A DNA stretch of 64,000 bases. It comes from Oscillospiraceae bacterium (GTDB lineage Bacteria; Bacillota; Clostridia; Oscillospirales; CAG-272). The DNA is taken from assembly GCA_015064735.1 (NCBI GenBank), contig SVRP01000011.1, positions 7,633 through 71,632 of the forward strand, written 5' to 3'. Shown piece after piece: positions 47,229-57,807 of the stretch (its first letter is position 1; every line of letters begins with the position of its first letter). The notes below the pieces were generated by a model. That model ran no database searches and was not told where the DNA came from. It saw only the letters and a list, made by a program, of their open reading frames with translations. The translations under genes were made by a program, and so were the position numbers.

Positions 47229-49634
47229 TCACTTACTGCCGCCGGGTTCTATATTCTCTCCGTTGAAATATCTTACGGCATCGTTCAGAATCTTCTGAAG
47301 TCGGGACGTGTATACGTAGAATCCGCCTCTGCCGTTTACCGTAATATAAGACTTTCTTGCCGAAACCGTATAGAATTTGTATACGTTTGTGGTAACCTCT
47401 CCGGGCACCACCTCGATCTTACCCGTTTCCTCATTCTTCACCGACTTGTCGGCATCCTTCTGAGTTATTTCAATGGTAAGAATATGAGCCTTGGGATCGT
47501 TTATCAACTCCTGCTCCTTCTCGGGCGTAAGCTTATAGGAATCTATAAGCGTTGCGTACAGAAGGGTCTGGAAAAATCTTCTGAAAAGCTCGGTTTCGTA
47601 TCTCAGATAGCTTATATTATCGCCCGTAGGCATATGGATAACTACGTTGTTAGCCATAATGTCTACTGTTGCGCCCTCGGCATTCTTTATTTCCTCGCCG
47701 TTAACAAATATCTGCTTTATGCGTGTTGTCGATCCGAGGGGCGCGCTCTGTTTTAGGCAGTATACCTGATTTCCGATATTGTTATAATCGTAGAACGTGT
47801 TTTCCTTGTCAACAAGCTTCTGACCTGCCGCATTCTTTGCGCTGATGGCTCCTGAGGTTACAGTCCAACGGTTTCCTCTTTCATCAACCACTTCCATAAC
47901 ACCGAAGGATACGGATTTCTTTCCGTCAGATGCGCTTCCGGTTACAAAGAGGTTAGCGGAGCTCAATCCGCCGGTCTGATCGCTCTGGCTATTGTCAAGC
48001 TTAAAGTCTGCGGAGTACTTGGAAGAAGATATCTTAATATCGGTGATAAATGCAATATTTTGGTCGATATACGAGGGATTTACCCAATCGTACTCATCCC
48101 ATGCAAGGAACGTAAGAGTTTCTCCGCTTACTTCGGTTATGTAGTCGTAAGTAAACATAACGGGCTCATCAAGCTTCTTGCCCTGATCCTCGATTATTTC
48201 GTATACTGAGTATACGTAATAGTTACCGGTTTCCTTAAAATCTCTGTCGCTTATAAGTATTCTCTGCTTTATGACCATATCAACGGCATTGTGCGTTTCG
48301 TTGAGAACGTCATATTCGTACGCAACCGTATACTTTGAAAATACATCAAGCCTTGGCTCACCCTTATCGTCAAGAACAGCCTCGCCGTTTTCATCAAGCT
48401 TGGCAGTAAAGAATCCGTAGTCTATAAGATCCTTGCTGCTGGGAAATGCTTTAGCGGTTCCCACTATTTCGGGAGAATAAAGCTTGTACAGACAGCTGTT
48501 TATAGCCGTATCCGATGCATTGTATCCCTCAAGCCCAAAGGAAAATGCGTAAGGAACAACGGCGGAAACACTGTTCTGACGCTCCTCAATGTCTATGTAC
48601 GAAAAGGAAATGCTGGTGCCGTATGCATCTGAAAGATCGGGAATCCAGGTATCGGTATTTCTCTGACCGATAACAAAATTCTCCACGTCGTAATAGTTCG
48701 CCATACTGAAGGGATATGTTATAACGGGGCTTATATAGTTCTCGATCTTAGACTGAACCGAATTACCCGTGGTGTTTCCGAGAATATAGACCGCGTCTCT
48801 CTTAACCTCTCCGCCCTCGGTCATTTCTACGTACTGGACGTAGTATCCGCCGCCAACAACGATTTCGTCTCCTACTATCATTTTGTGCTTCTTGCCGGAG
48901 GTCTCGGTTACGATGTAATATGCGGGCTCGTAATTATATTTTTCCTTTACAGGCTCGCCGGTTTCCTCGTCTATTATTTCCTCACCTGTTTTTTCGTCAA
49001 TTTTGACTCGTTCTCTCTCCTCGGGAACAAGACCGTATTCGGTGTATTCGCCGTTAGCATCCTTGATAGGATCCTTGATCTTCATAGTACTTATGGCATA
49101 TCCGGTTCCGACTACAAGCTCGGAGAATTTCTCTCCGTTGAACTCGGTCAAGGGAGATTCTTTAATAGCAAAGCTTCCCTTGGGATCTATTTCAAGCTTG
49201 TCGTTAAGACGCACAAAGGTAAACTGTCCCTCTGCATTCTTAACCTCGATAGACAGTATGCCGTTTCTCTCAACGTGCGGGAATATAAGAACTCTTGCTC
49301 CGTTACCGATCTGCTCCGAGCCGATAAACTGGTTGATGCTATCAACCAATATCTGTTCCTTTACGGCTCCGGTCTTGGGGTCGATCTTAACGAGAGTTCC
49401 GGCTGTCGTTACGAAGAAGCCATACTGCTCATCCGTAGGGAGAGGAGTATCTCCGCCCTTTTCGTACAGCTTATATTCGCCGTCATTGTTGAGAATGTGG
49501 TATATCTTTCCGTCCGCATCCTCATATTCAAGGGTGCGTGTATACTTTAGCACTATGGAGCAGGTTACAGCGAGGATGATTATTGCGAGGAGCGCCGATA
49601 CTATGGCAATTACTCTGCGTTTTATCAAGCTCAT
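47229..49634 (-). CDS. DUF4340-like domain-containing membrane-anchored protein
   Basis: N-terminal TM; duplicated DUF4340-like pattern; adjacent to GldG-like gene with 4-nt overlap. Confidence 0.75.
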   Translation of the reverse strand: MSLIKRRVIAIVSALLAIIILAVTCSIVLKYTRTLEYEDADGKIYHILNNDGEYKLYEKGGDTPLPTDEQYGFFVTTAGTLVKIDPKTGAVKEQILVDSINQFIGSEQIGNGARVLIFPHVERNGILSIEVKNAEGQFTFVRLNDKLEIDPKGSFAIKESPLTEFNGEKFSELVVGTGYAISTMKIKDPIKDANGEYTEYGLVPEERERVKIDEKTGEEIIDEETGEPVKEKYNYEPAYYIVTETSGKKHKMIVGDEIVVGGGYYVQYVEMTEGGEVKRDAVYILGNTTGNSVQSKIENYISPVITYPFSMANYYDVENFVIGQRNTDTWIPDLSDAYGTSISFSYIDIEERQNSVSAVVPYAFSFGLEGYNASDTAINSCLYKLYSPEIVGTAKAFPSSKDLIDYGFFTAKLDENGEAVLDDKGEPRLDVFSKYTVAYEYDVLNETHNAVDMVIKQRILISDRDFKETGNYYVYSVYEIIEDQGKKLDEPVMFTYDYITEVSGETLTFLAWDEYDWVNPSYIDQNIAFITDIKISSSKYSADFKLDNSQSDQTGGLSSANLFVTGSASDGKKSVSFGVMEVVDERGNRWTVTSGAISAKNAAGQKLVDKENTFYDYNNIGNQVYCLKQSAPLGSTTRIKQIFVNGEEIKNAEGATVDIMANNVVIHMPTGDNISYLRYETELFRRFFQTLLYATLIDSYKLTPEKEQELINDPKAHILTIEITQKDADKSVKNEETGKIEVVPGEVTTNVYKFYTVSARKSYITVNGRGGFYVYTSRLQKILNDAVRYFNGENIEPGGSK

Positions 49635-51340
49635 CTGTTCTTTCTCCTTACAAGCACAACGATTCCCGCTCCGAGTGAAATTATAGCGGGTACAAGGGTA
49701 AGAACGAGAGTGTACGTTCTAATCGCCTTGGTCTCGATGGTGTCTATGGTGTAATCACCGAACCATCTGAATTCAAGTCCTACGGGCACAGGCTCATGAC
49801 CTATCTTTCGGAGCGTATAGTTAAGGAAATCGCTGTTTCCGTAAGAGCCGGTCAAAGCTGCCTCGGATGCAAACTGAGGACATCCGCAGGCTATCACGTA
49901 GGATGCCTTATCTATGGTAGTTATACCGTAGTTATCTTCCTGAACCAATCTGTCCTGAACCGAGATAGTCATAAGCTTAAAGAGATTTCCCTTGTTGGCA
50001 CTTTCTACCTCGACTCCGTTTGCAATAGTCTTTGCATTCTTACTCGATACAAACATATCGAATATCTGTCTGTACTGTCCGTCATCCGAGAGTACACCGT
50101 AGTTACCGAGTACGGGACCGTCCTCTGTATCTCTGTATCCGGAATTCGTTACGTTTCCTGAATAGGAAATCGGCATTGCATTGGGGAATATCATAGTCTT
50201 TCCGTCCTCGCGTACAGCCGATGTAATATCGTTTCCGAGTCCGTAGGTTACGTAATCACCCTTTATGTTAAATCCGTACTCATCGAAGGACTGAGATATA
50301 TCCTGAACTCTTTGAGGATGATAGATGCCGCCCTCCTGCTGTCTGTCGAAGGAAATTCCCCACTCCTCAAGATATTCCTCAAGATTGTTAAGGGGACTTG
50401 TCAGTGTAGCCGACATAAACACCATAAGCGAGTTATCGTTCGCAAGATACTCGTCAAGCTTTCTGATCTCATCGTTTGCGGCAGCCGAAAGTCCGTCGGC
50501 AGTCACAAAATCTCCCGTGGGCTCAAAGATAACCATAAGTCTGCAGTCTGCGGGGATCTCTTCCTTGGTAAGGTCTATCCACTTAGGCTCATAGCCCGCG
50601 TTTTCAAGCAAAGTTACAAATGCTACGCTGAGATTTGCGGAGGTTTCCTCTCCGTGTCCCGTGGTAAAGCATACAACGGGAGACTTGGATCTGGTCAATG
50701 CCATAAACGCGGAAACGAACACCTTTTCTCCGTTATAAGCAACTACCGTCTCTCCGTCCATATAATAGAAATTCTTCAGGGATCTTACACGGTATTCGGT
50801 ACCGCACTTGATTATTATATCGCTTGCGGAGGAAACGCCCTCGTATTTGCTGACCGCCGTGGGATTTCTGTATATGTTAACGTAGGTAAGCTTTATGTGA
50901 TCGGGGAACTCAAGCGCAAGATCGGCTGCGGTCTTCCATACGTACTTACGAGCCATATCGTCGGTGCACCATGAAAGCTCCTCATCGCAGAAGATTATCT
51001 CTATCTGAGTCTTTTCCTTTATCTGCTCCTCGCTGAGTCTCTGATCCTCGGGGAGCTCATTGTTCTTCGTACGAAGCTCTTCTCTGAAGTCGTTTATCTT
51101 GGCAATGGGAGAAGTGCTTTCGGTAAACGTGGGGTCGCCGTTCTTCATATAGGAAATACATGTATCCGTAAGAGTGAACTCCACGTCGGGAGTAAGGTCG
51201 GTATACCAGAGCTTCTTATGAGCAAGAGCGGTAAATATTACGTTTATTATTATTACAATGGCGATTATTGCGGCTGTAAGCACCGCGGTAACTCCGCCGT
51301 AGCGTACCTTGCGGGCAAGTCCTGCTTTAAATAACTTCAT
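49631..51340 (-). CDS. GldG family protein (ABC-type auxiliary component)
   Basis: N- and C-terminal TMs; SKSPVVCFTTGHGEETS; SLMVFMSATLTSPLNNLEEYLEEWGISF. Confidence 0.85.
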   Translation of the reverse strand: MKLFKAGLARKVRYGGVTAVLTAAIIAIVIIINVIFTALAHKKLWYTDLTPDVEFTLTDTCISYMKNGDPTFTESTSPIAKINDFREELRTKNNELPEDQRLSEEQIKEKTQIEIIFCDEELSWCTDDMARKYVWKTAADLALEFPDHIKLTYVNIYRNPTAVSKYEGVSSASDIIIKCGTEYRVRSLKNFYYMDGETVVAYNGEKVFVSAFMALTRSKSPVVCFTTGHGEETSANLSVAFVTLLENAGYEPKWIDLTKEEIPADCRLMVIFEPTGDFVTADGLSAAANDEIRKLDEYLANDNSLMVFMSATLTSPLNNLEEYLEEWGISFDRQQEGGIYHPQRVQDISQSFDEYGFNIKGDYVTYGLGNDITSAVREDGKTMIFPNAMPISYSGNVTNSGYRDTEDGPVLGNYGVLSDDGQYRQIFDMFVSSKNAKTIANGVEVESANKGNLFKLMTISVQDRLVQEDNYGITTIDKASYVIACGCPQFASEAALTGSYGNSDFLNYTLRKIGHEPVPVGLEFRWFGDYTIDTIETKAIRTYTLVLTLVPAIISLGAGIVVLVRRKNR

Positions 51341-51360
51341 TTTCTCTTACCGCCTTTCCA

Positions 51361-52110
51361 TTAACCCCAACGGCGCTTATCGTAAACGCGCACCGTAAGG
51401 AGCAGGAATACTCCTGCTATTGAAATGTAATAGAGCAAAGCGGCATAGTCAAAGAGACCGTGCATAAAATTGGTAAATCTGCTCATTACGCTTACCCAGT
51501 GGGTAATAAAGTTGATAACGGGATTCTGTATCTGCTTTTTTGCCATATCAAGCAAAAGCATTATTGCAAGAACCACGATTGTTACAACTGCGGACGAAAG
51601 CTGATTCTCGGTAAGAGAGGAAATAAACATTCCTATTGCGATAAATGCAATTCCAACGAGAATCACTCCGAGAACGCAGGCAATTATCTCACCTGTTGCG
51701 GGACCCATTTCATAAAGTTTAACAGAGGTATCAGCGCCTCTTTCTCTTGCGGCATAAACGTAAAGAGGAATAAAGTTTACGCAGGACACAAGCACACAGC
51801 TTACAAAAAGCGTAACCGCCGCAAGAAACTTACCGAGAACCATTCCCCATATAGAAACGGGAGCGGTAAGCAAAAGCTGCTCTGTACGGAGCTTCTTTTC
51901 CTCTGCGAAAAGACGCATGGTAAGCAGGGGAATAAGTATTATAAACGTAAGAAGGAGCTGCTGGAAATACATTCCCGTAGCGTAGCTTCTCGCGCCTATG
52001 GTATGAGTACAGCAAAGATATGCGGAAACGGCAAGAAACACGCCTACGAATATGTATCCGATAGGGCTTATAAAATAAGAGCGCATCTCTTTTTTATATA
52101 TAGCAAACAT
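51361..52110 (-). CDS. ABC transporter permease (GldF-like)
   Basis: MFAIYKKEMRSYFISPIGYIFVGVFLAVSAY; six-TM pattern. Confidence 0.9.
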   Translation of the reverse strand: MFAIYKKEMRSYFISPIGYIFVGVFLAVSAYLCCTHTIGARSYATGMYFQQLLLTFIILIPLLTMRLFAEEKKLRTEQLLLTAPVSIWGMVLGKFLAAVTLFVSCVLVSCVNFIPLYVYAARERGADTSVKLYEMGPATGEIIACVLGVILVGIAFIAIGMFISSLTENQLSSAVVTIVVLAIMLLLDMAKKQIQNPVINFITHWVSVMSRFTNFMHGLFDYAALLYYISIAGVFLLLTVRVYDKRRWG

Positions 52111-52127
52111 TTTTCTTCTCCCTTCCC

Positions 52128-53219
52128 TTATTTATCTTCTTCGTCCTCGCCAAAGAGCGCGGAAAATTCTCCGCCCCTCTTCTGCTTGGCGCTTTCGACG
52201 GCATTCTTAGCGAAATCAAGCTCCGCGTCGCTTCGGTTATTCTTAGACGCCTTCCTGTCATTCTTCTCATAGCGGGTCTTGCTGCCCGACGACTGATCGA
52301 CGATGGCAATAAATACGTCCTCAAGATTCATTCCGAGAGCTTCAAGACCGATAAGAGGCCAATTCTTCTCAGCAAGAGCGTAGAACAGAGACTTACGTAT
52401 GTCGATTCCAACCTCGCTCTCAATATTGTAGCAATAGGCATCTCCGTCTCTTTGCGCAAGAACCTCTGCGTAGACTATTCCGGGACGCGAGCGAAGCATA
52501 TTGAGGACCTCCTTCTGGGGACCGCAGATCTTAACCATAAAGCGGCGGTTATTCTCTACCGCTCTCGTTATATTCTCTGTAAGCTCGTCCGCAACTATTT
52601 TTCCCTTGTTGATAATAACGATTCTGTCGCAGACCGCCTGGACCTCCTGAAGAATGTGGGTGGAAAGTATAACCGTGTGGTCCTTTCCGAGATTGCGGAG
52701 AAGGTTTCTGACCTCAATTATCTGCTTGGGGTCAAGTCCCACGGTAGGCTCGTCAAAGATTATAACCTCGGGGCTTCCGATAAGAGCCTGAGCGATACCT
52801 ACTCTCTGTCTGTATCCCTTGGAAAGATTCCTGATGAGTCTCTTGTATACGTCCTTAAGCTTTACAACCTCGCATATTTCCTGGAGATGCTTTTTTCTGT
52901 TAAGCTTACAGCCCTTAAGGTCGTAATTGAAATTAAGATATTCCTCTACTGTCATATCAAGATAGAGGGGCGGTTGCTCGGGAAGATAACCTACGTGCTT
53001 TTTTATCTCAAGGGGGTGATCGAGAACGTCATATCCCGCTATGGACACCTTGCCCGACGTAGACGACAAATATCCCGTAAGAATATTCATTGTTGTACTT
53101 TTTCCGGCCCCGTTAGGTCCGAGAAGTCCTACTATCTCACCCTTCTTTACCTCAAAGCTGATATCGTCTACCGCACAGGTGGAACCGTAGTTCTTCACCA
53201 AATGTTCGATTTTTATCAT
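52128..53219 (-). CDS. ABC transporter ATP-binding protein (GldA-like)
   Basis: Walker A GPNGAGKST, LSKGYRQRVGIAQALIG, Walker B VIIFDEPTVGLDP. Confidence 0.95.
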   Translation of the reverse strand: MIKIEHLVKNYGSTCAVDDISFEVKKGEIVGLLGPNGAGKSTTMNILTGYLSSTSGKVSIAGYDVLDHPLEIKKHVGYLPEQPPLYLDMTVEEYLNFNYDLKGCKLNRKKHLQEICEVVKLKDVYKRLIRNLSKGYRQRVGIAQALIGSPEVIIFDEPTVGLDPKQIIEVRNLLRNLGKDHTVILSTHILQEVQAVCDRIVIINKGKIVADELTENITRAVENNRRFMVKICGPQKEVLNMLRSRPGIVYAEVLAQRDGDAYCYNIESEVGIDIRKSLFYALAEKNWPLIGLEALGMNLEDVFIAIVDQSSGSKTRYEKNDRKASKNNRSDAELDFAKNAVESAKQKRGGEFSALFGEDEEDK

Positions 53220-53486
53220 TTGTGGGAATTCCTTTCCTTAAATTTTCCTATTAAACTCGTTATCCGTTTTTAAAGATTACGATACAGAATACATTGTACC
53301 ATGAAAATATAAACATTTTATGAACACTTCGACAAAAATAAAAAATTTGAGGTGATTTTTCTGTGAATATTTTATTGTTTTCAAACGTATTTTTTCGTGC
53401 TGTGGCTTTTTTTGAAAAATCCTCTTGATTTTTTTCGGATTCTATGAGATAATAATAGGGCATTACATTATTAATTGGAGTTTTTT

Positions 53487-54848
53487 ATGGAAAAAGAAAG
53501 AAGCAGTTTTTCGGGCAAGCTCGGCTTCGTCCTTGCGGCGGCAGGCTCGGCGGTCGGTCTCGGAAACCTTTGGCGTTTCCCTTATCTTGCGGCTAAATAC
53601 GGAGGAGGAATCTTCCTGCTCGTTTACATTGTGCTTGCACTGACATTTGGATTTTCGCTTATGATAACCGAGATCGCAATCGGACGTAAGACAGGACTCA
53701 GCGCAGTAGGTGCATTCCAGAAGCTAAACAAAAAATACACCTTTATCGGATATCTTGGCGCTATAGTGCCTATTCTCATTCTCCCCTATTACTCGGTAAT
53801 CGGCGGATGGGTCCTTAAGTATCTTACCGCATTTTCCACGGGCAACGCTCATTATGCGGCTGAATCCGACTATTTCGGATACTTCACGGGCAATGCGGGT
53901 CAATCCTTGGTATTCTTCGCCATTTTCATCGGAATAACGGCACTCGTCGTTCTCGGCGGAGTACAGAAGGGTATCGAGAAGGTCAGCAAGATACTGATGC
54001 CCGTTCTCGTTGTTCTTTCTATCGTAATTGCAGTCTACTCCTGCATATTCAGTGTTCAGAACAACGGCTTTGACGGTATTCTTTATTATATCAAGCCCGA
54101 CTTTTCAAAGTTCACCTACATGACCGTCGTTTCGGCTATGGGTCAGCTTTTCTACTCCATGTCCCTTGCAATGGGTATTATGATAACCTACGGCTCGTAC
54201 ATGAAGAAGGACGTTAATCTTGAATCCTCGGTTCACCATATAGAAATCTTCGATACGGGAATTGCCTTCCTTGCTGGACTTATGGTAATCCCCGCGGTCG
54301 TAAGCTTCTCGGGTATCGAAGGCGTTAACAAGGGTCCCGGACTTATGTTCGTTACTCTTCCCAAGGTATTCTATTCCATGGGTCCCGTTCTCGGAAGCAT
54401 AGTCGGAGTTATATTCTTCGTTCTCGTTCTGCTTGCGGCGCTCACGTCCTCTATTTCTCTTATGGAAACAGTCGTTTCTATCATTCAGGATAAGTTCCAC
54501 CTTGAAAGAACGCCCTCTTGCCTTATCGTGCTTGGAGCATCTATCCTCATAGGATTGCCCTCCGCTCTCGGATTCGGTGTTCTCTCCGGGGTAACGCCTC
54601 TCGGAATGGACTTCCTTACGTTCTTTGATTTCCTCTCCAACAGCATTATAATGCCTATAGTGGCGATCCTTACCTGTATCTTTGTTTGCTACATTATCAA
54701 GCCTACGGCAATCGTAGAAGAGGTAGAGCTTTCGGGCAAATTCAAGCTGAAGAAGCTTTTCAAGTTTATGATCTATATCGCTCCCGCTCTTCTTGCTGTA
54801 ATTCTTGTATTTGCAATCCTCGAGGGTATCGGTATTGTAAAAGTATGA
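53487..54848 (+). CDS. Sodium-dependent transporter (NSS/SNF family)
   Basis: FSGKLGFVLAAAGSAVGLGNLWRFPYLAAKYGGGIFLL. Confidence 0.95.
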   Translation: MEKERSSFSGKLGFVLAAAGSAVGLGNLWRFPYLAAKYGGGIFLLVYIVLALTFGFSLMITEIAIGRKTGLSAVGAFQKLNKKYTFIGYLGAIVPILILPYYSVIGGWVLKYLTAFSTGNAHYAAESDYFGYFTGNAGQSLVFFAIFIGITALVVLGGVQKGIEKVSKILMPVLVVLSIVIAVYSCIFSVQNNGFDGILYYIKPDFSKFTYMTVVSAMGQLFYSMSLAMGIMITYGSYMKKDVNLESSVHHIEIFDTGIAFLAGLMVIPAVVSFSGIEGVNKGPGLMFVTLPKVFYSMGPVLGSIVGVIFFVLVLLAALTSSISLMETVVSIIQDKFHLERTPSCLIVLGASILIGLPSALGFGVLSGVTPLGMDFLTFFDFLSNSIIMPIVAILTCIFVCYIIKPTAIVEEVELSGKFKLKKLFKFMIYIAPALLAVILVFAILEGIGIVKV

Positions 54849-54879
54849 TTCGAATCGCCTTGAAGGTTCAATCAATATA

Positions 54880-54923
54880 AAAATCGGCTGTTCTAAGACC
54901 TTCTTAGGACAGCCGATTTTTTG
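54880..54923. terminator. Intrinsic terminator
   Basis: aaaatcggctgttctaagaccttcttaggacagccgatttttt. Confidence 0.88.
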
Positions 54924-54983
54924 CAAACAAAAACCGACAGCAGCTTTTAACTTGCCCCTGTCGGTCGGTTTATCGTAATTGTA

Positions 54984-55622
54984 TCATTCCAATTCAAGAC
55001 TGTCCGCGTTCAGAAATTCGCTTGCGCTTATAAGCGAATCTGTGGGAATGAGCTTTGTGGCGCCGCATTTGGCACAGCTTACACGTATTCCCTCTTTCTG
55101 TATCTCGGCATCGTATTCTCCCGAGCTGCCGTCGGCGCATTTGCAGCGGATTCGTCCCTCCTCGTCAAGCTCCTTTATGACGTAGGTTACGATCTCTCTT
55201 ATCTGCGGATCGGTCAGAACCTCATCTCCGTGAATATCCTCAAAGCCGGAAAGACCGCTCTTTTCAAGCAGATCCAAAAGCTCAAGCTCAGAGCGCGAAA
55301 GCTCGGCTTTGACGTAGTTTATATCACCCATCATACAGATATTTATATCCGAATACGGGCACGGAAGAACAAAGAGCTCCTTGTTAAAAAACAGAGATGA
55401 CGAAACCGTGAAATTATGGGGCTTCGGGCACAGAATACAGGGAACCGTAAATCTTATTTTTCCGTCCCTTGCCCGCACAACCGTCATTTCACTCTGCCCG
55501 CAATTGCATTTGAGCTTTACCATATCAGCCGACAGATTGAATATGTCCACAACGCTCATTACACCCATTCCGCAATGAGGGCAACGGTATGCCACCGTCG
55601 TTTGCTTATTTTCTAATACCAT
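54984..55622 (-). CDS. Zinc-ribbon protein, CpXC-like
   Basis: YRCPHCGMG...KLKCNCGQSEM; further CxxC pairs. Confidence 0.6.
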   Translation of the reverse strand: MVLENKQTTVAYRCPHCGMGVMSVVDIFNLSADMVKLKCNCGQSEMTVVRARDGKIRFTVPCILCPKPHNFTVSSSLFFNKELFVLPCPYSDINICMMGDINYVKAELSRSELELLDLLEKSGLSGFEDIHGDEVLTDPQIREIVTYVIKELDEEGRIRCKCADGSSGEYDAEIQKEGIRVSCAKCGATKLIPTDSLISASEFLNADSLELE

Positions 55623-55648
55623 GATTCTTCCCTTTTAATGTTAAATTT

Positions 55649-55680
55649 ACGGGGTGTCGCCAAGGCTACACCCCGTATTT
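55649..55680. terminator. Intrinsic terminator
   Basis: acggggtgtcgccaaggctacaccccgtattttt. Confidence 0.75.
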
Positions 55681-55684
55681 TTAT

Positions 55685-57634
55685 TTACTGAAGTCCAATA
55701 TACTTGATATTCTTCAATGCGCGATCTCTTACGTTAATAGGATACTTCGCGATAAGAGCATTGCTTTCCGCCTCTGCTCTTTCGTTAACAATGGTAGACT
55801 TAACGTCAACCTTCCAGTTCTCGGTACCCTCCTGCTCGTATATAGCAACTATATACATTCCGCTGGAAGTATCCTGAATAGGAGTTGCGGTGAGAGAGCC
55901 TGCGGTTACACCGTCTCCAAAGAGCCACGTATCAAATGCGCTTACCTGCATTCCGCCCTTCTGGTAGTCGGTAATTCTCTGGAAGCCCTGAGAGCCGTTT
56001 TCGTTAGCGATAGACTCAAAGGTCTCGGTAGTAAACGTACCTGCCTTGAAGGTAGCGTCTTCCTTCATAGCCTTTATAGCTGCCTCTGCCTTTTCCTTGT
56101 TTCCAAAGAATGCATAAGAGAAGTTCTTAGTCTTGGAGTCGTCTCTGTACTGAGACTTGGTAAGGTAGTATACGTAGGTGATAGACTGACCCTGCTTGTT
56201 TGTTATATCCTCTTTCTTGGTAGCGCCTTCACCGTCATTCTTGTATATCAGCTTTCTCTCGCCGGTAACACGTCCGTCGGCAAACGCCCACTTGGAAAAT
56301 GCATCCTCGTCGCTGATATAATTTGCCTTTTCAACGGTATAGGTCTTCTTTTCGGAAATAACCTTATCAAAAGCTGTATCCTTGATGTCGTTTACGATCT
56401 TTGCGATCTCAACGGTAGTATCGAGGCCATATACCTTAATAGCGGTTTCCTTAGCTACCTCTTTTCCGTCCTCGTCCTTGGGAATCTCTACGGCAACCTT
56501 AGCATCGGTCTTTCCGTCCTTTATCTCGGCAATGATCTCCCTTACGATCTCCTCGATCAAAGAAGCCTTGTTATCCTTAAGTATTCCGGTAGGATTCTGC
56601 GCCTTGCTGTTGAAAGCGTCCTCTGCAGCCTTCTCCGCGAACATCTTAACGAGTGCGTCGGTAAATTCCTCTGCGGATTCAATTTTGGAGAGCTCCTTTG
56701 CCTTTTCCTGAGCGTCCCATATCTTATCGCGATACAAAGCAAGGATATCATTCTCGTGATTCTTAAGCTCTGCGTCGGTAAGCTCCTTGTCATTCGCCTT
56801 CTTGTAGTCAGCCTTATATTCCTTAACTACGTCGTCATAGTTGACCTTGAAGCTGTAGTAAAGATAATCAACCTGATTGTACTTAAGCTTGTCGCCTTCA
56901 TACTTGGAGGTAATGTCCGTATCTGTTACGGATGCATCTATTTTCTCGGCAATCTCAAGAATAGCCTTGTTTGCGAGCATAGAGTACTCAAGACACTTTC
57001 TTACGTCCTTTTCCTTAACGCCCTTTGCAATTACCTGAGAAAAATACGTATCTGCGTTATCTGTTCCGCTGTAAAGTCTGAAGGTACTGATAGTCTCATC
57101 AATCGATGCGTAATCGGTCTCGTCAAGGACGATATTGTTATCCTTTGCATACTCGCAGTAAACGAGCATAGACTTTACGCTTTCAACCGTGCGGTTAACG
57201 AAATAATCGTACCATGTTCCCTGGAATTCTCCAAGAAGCATAGAATCGTAGTAAGTATTTCCGGTCGCGGGATCTCCGCCGAACATCTGAGCCTTAATAG
57301 ACTCGTTGGGGTTGAGACTCAGCATTCCGGGCTTATCCGCCGATGACATATACGCGGAATACTGCGAGAGGAAATTGTTATACTCGGTAGCGAAGAAATA
57401 CGACATCATGTTAGCGTCTACCGAGTAGTTTTCGCTGGACACGACCTTGGTCCAACGTCTGATCACTCCGTTTGCCGAGAACATCATAGCAACGAAGCTG
57501 AAGAGAATCGCGACGGTTATCACAACGGTGATAAGAGTCAGCGCCCATCCGGGAACTCCCTTCTTTTGGTTGGAAACAGGAGTAGACATTTTCGCTGTTT
57601 CTCTGTTAGATCTGATTCTGTTTGACTTTCCCAT
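55685..57634 (-). CDS. Membrane-anchored SurA/PrsA-like extracytoplasmic protein
   Basis: Single N-terminal TM; long helical Lys/Glu-rich extracytoplasmic region. Confidence 0.55.
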   Translation of the reverse strand: MGKSNRIRSNRETAKMSTPVSNQKKGVPGWALTLITVVITVAILFSFVAMMFSANGVIRRWTKVVSSENYSVDANMMSYFFATEYNNFLSQYSAYMSSADKPGMLSLNPNESIKAQMFGGDPATGNTYYDSMLLGEFQGTWYDYFVNRTVESVKSMLVYCEYAKDNNIVLDETDYASIDETISTFRLYSGTDNADTYFSQVIAKGVKEKDVRKCLEYSMLANKAILEIAEKIDASVTDTDITSKYEGDKLKYNQVDYLYYSFKVNYDDVVKEYKADYKKANDKELTDAELKNHENDILALYRDKIWDAQEKAKELSKIESAEEFTDALVKMFAEKAAEDAFNSKAQNPTGILKDNKASLIEEIVREIIAEIKDGKTDAKVAVEIPKDEDGKEVAKETAIKVYGLDTTVEIAKIVNDIKDTAFDKVISEKKTYTVEKANYISDEDAFSKWAFADGRVTGERKLIYKNDGEGATKKEDITNKQGQSITYVYYLTKSQYRDDSKTKNFSYAFFGNKEKAEAAIKAMKEDATFKAGTFTTETFESIANENGSQGFQRITDYQKGGMQVSAFDTWLFGDGVTAGSLTATPIQDTSSGMYIVAIYEQEGTENWKVDVKSTIVNERAEAESNALIAKYPINVRDRALKNIKYIGLQ

Positions 57635-57807
57635 TTAAGGATCCACCTTTACATCTTTGATTTTTGGTTTTAAATTATAGTCCGCCCGATTTCAGGCGAT
57701 TGTTACATAGATTATATTATAATATTTTCTCGTGATTAAAGTTTGAACAATATATGAACTGTTAATGAATTTTTTAAAAAACAGCCTTCTTTTTTTAAAA
57801 GGAGCAA

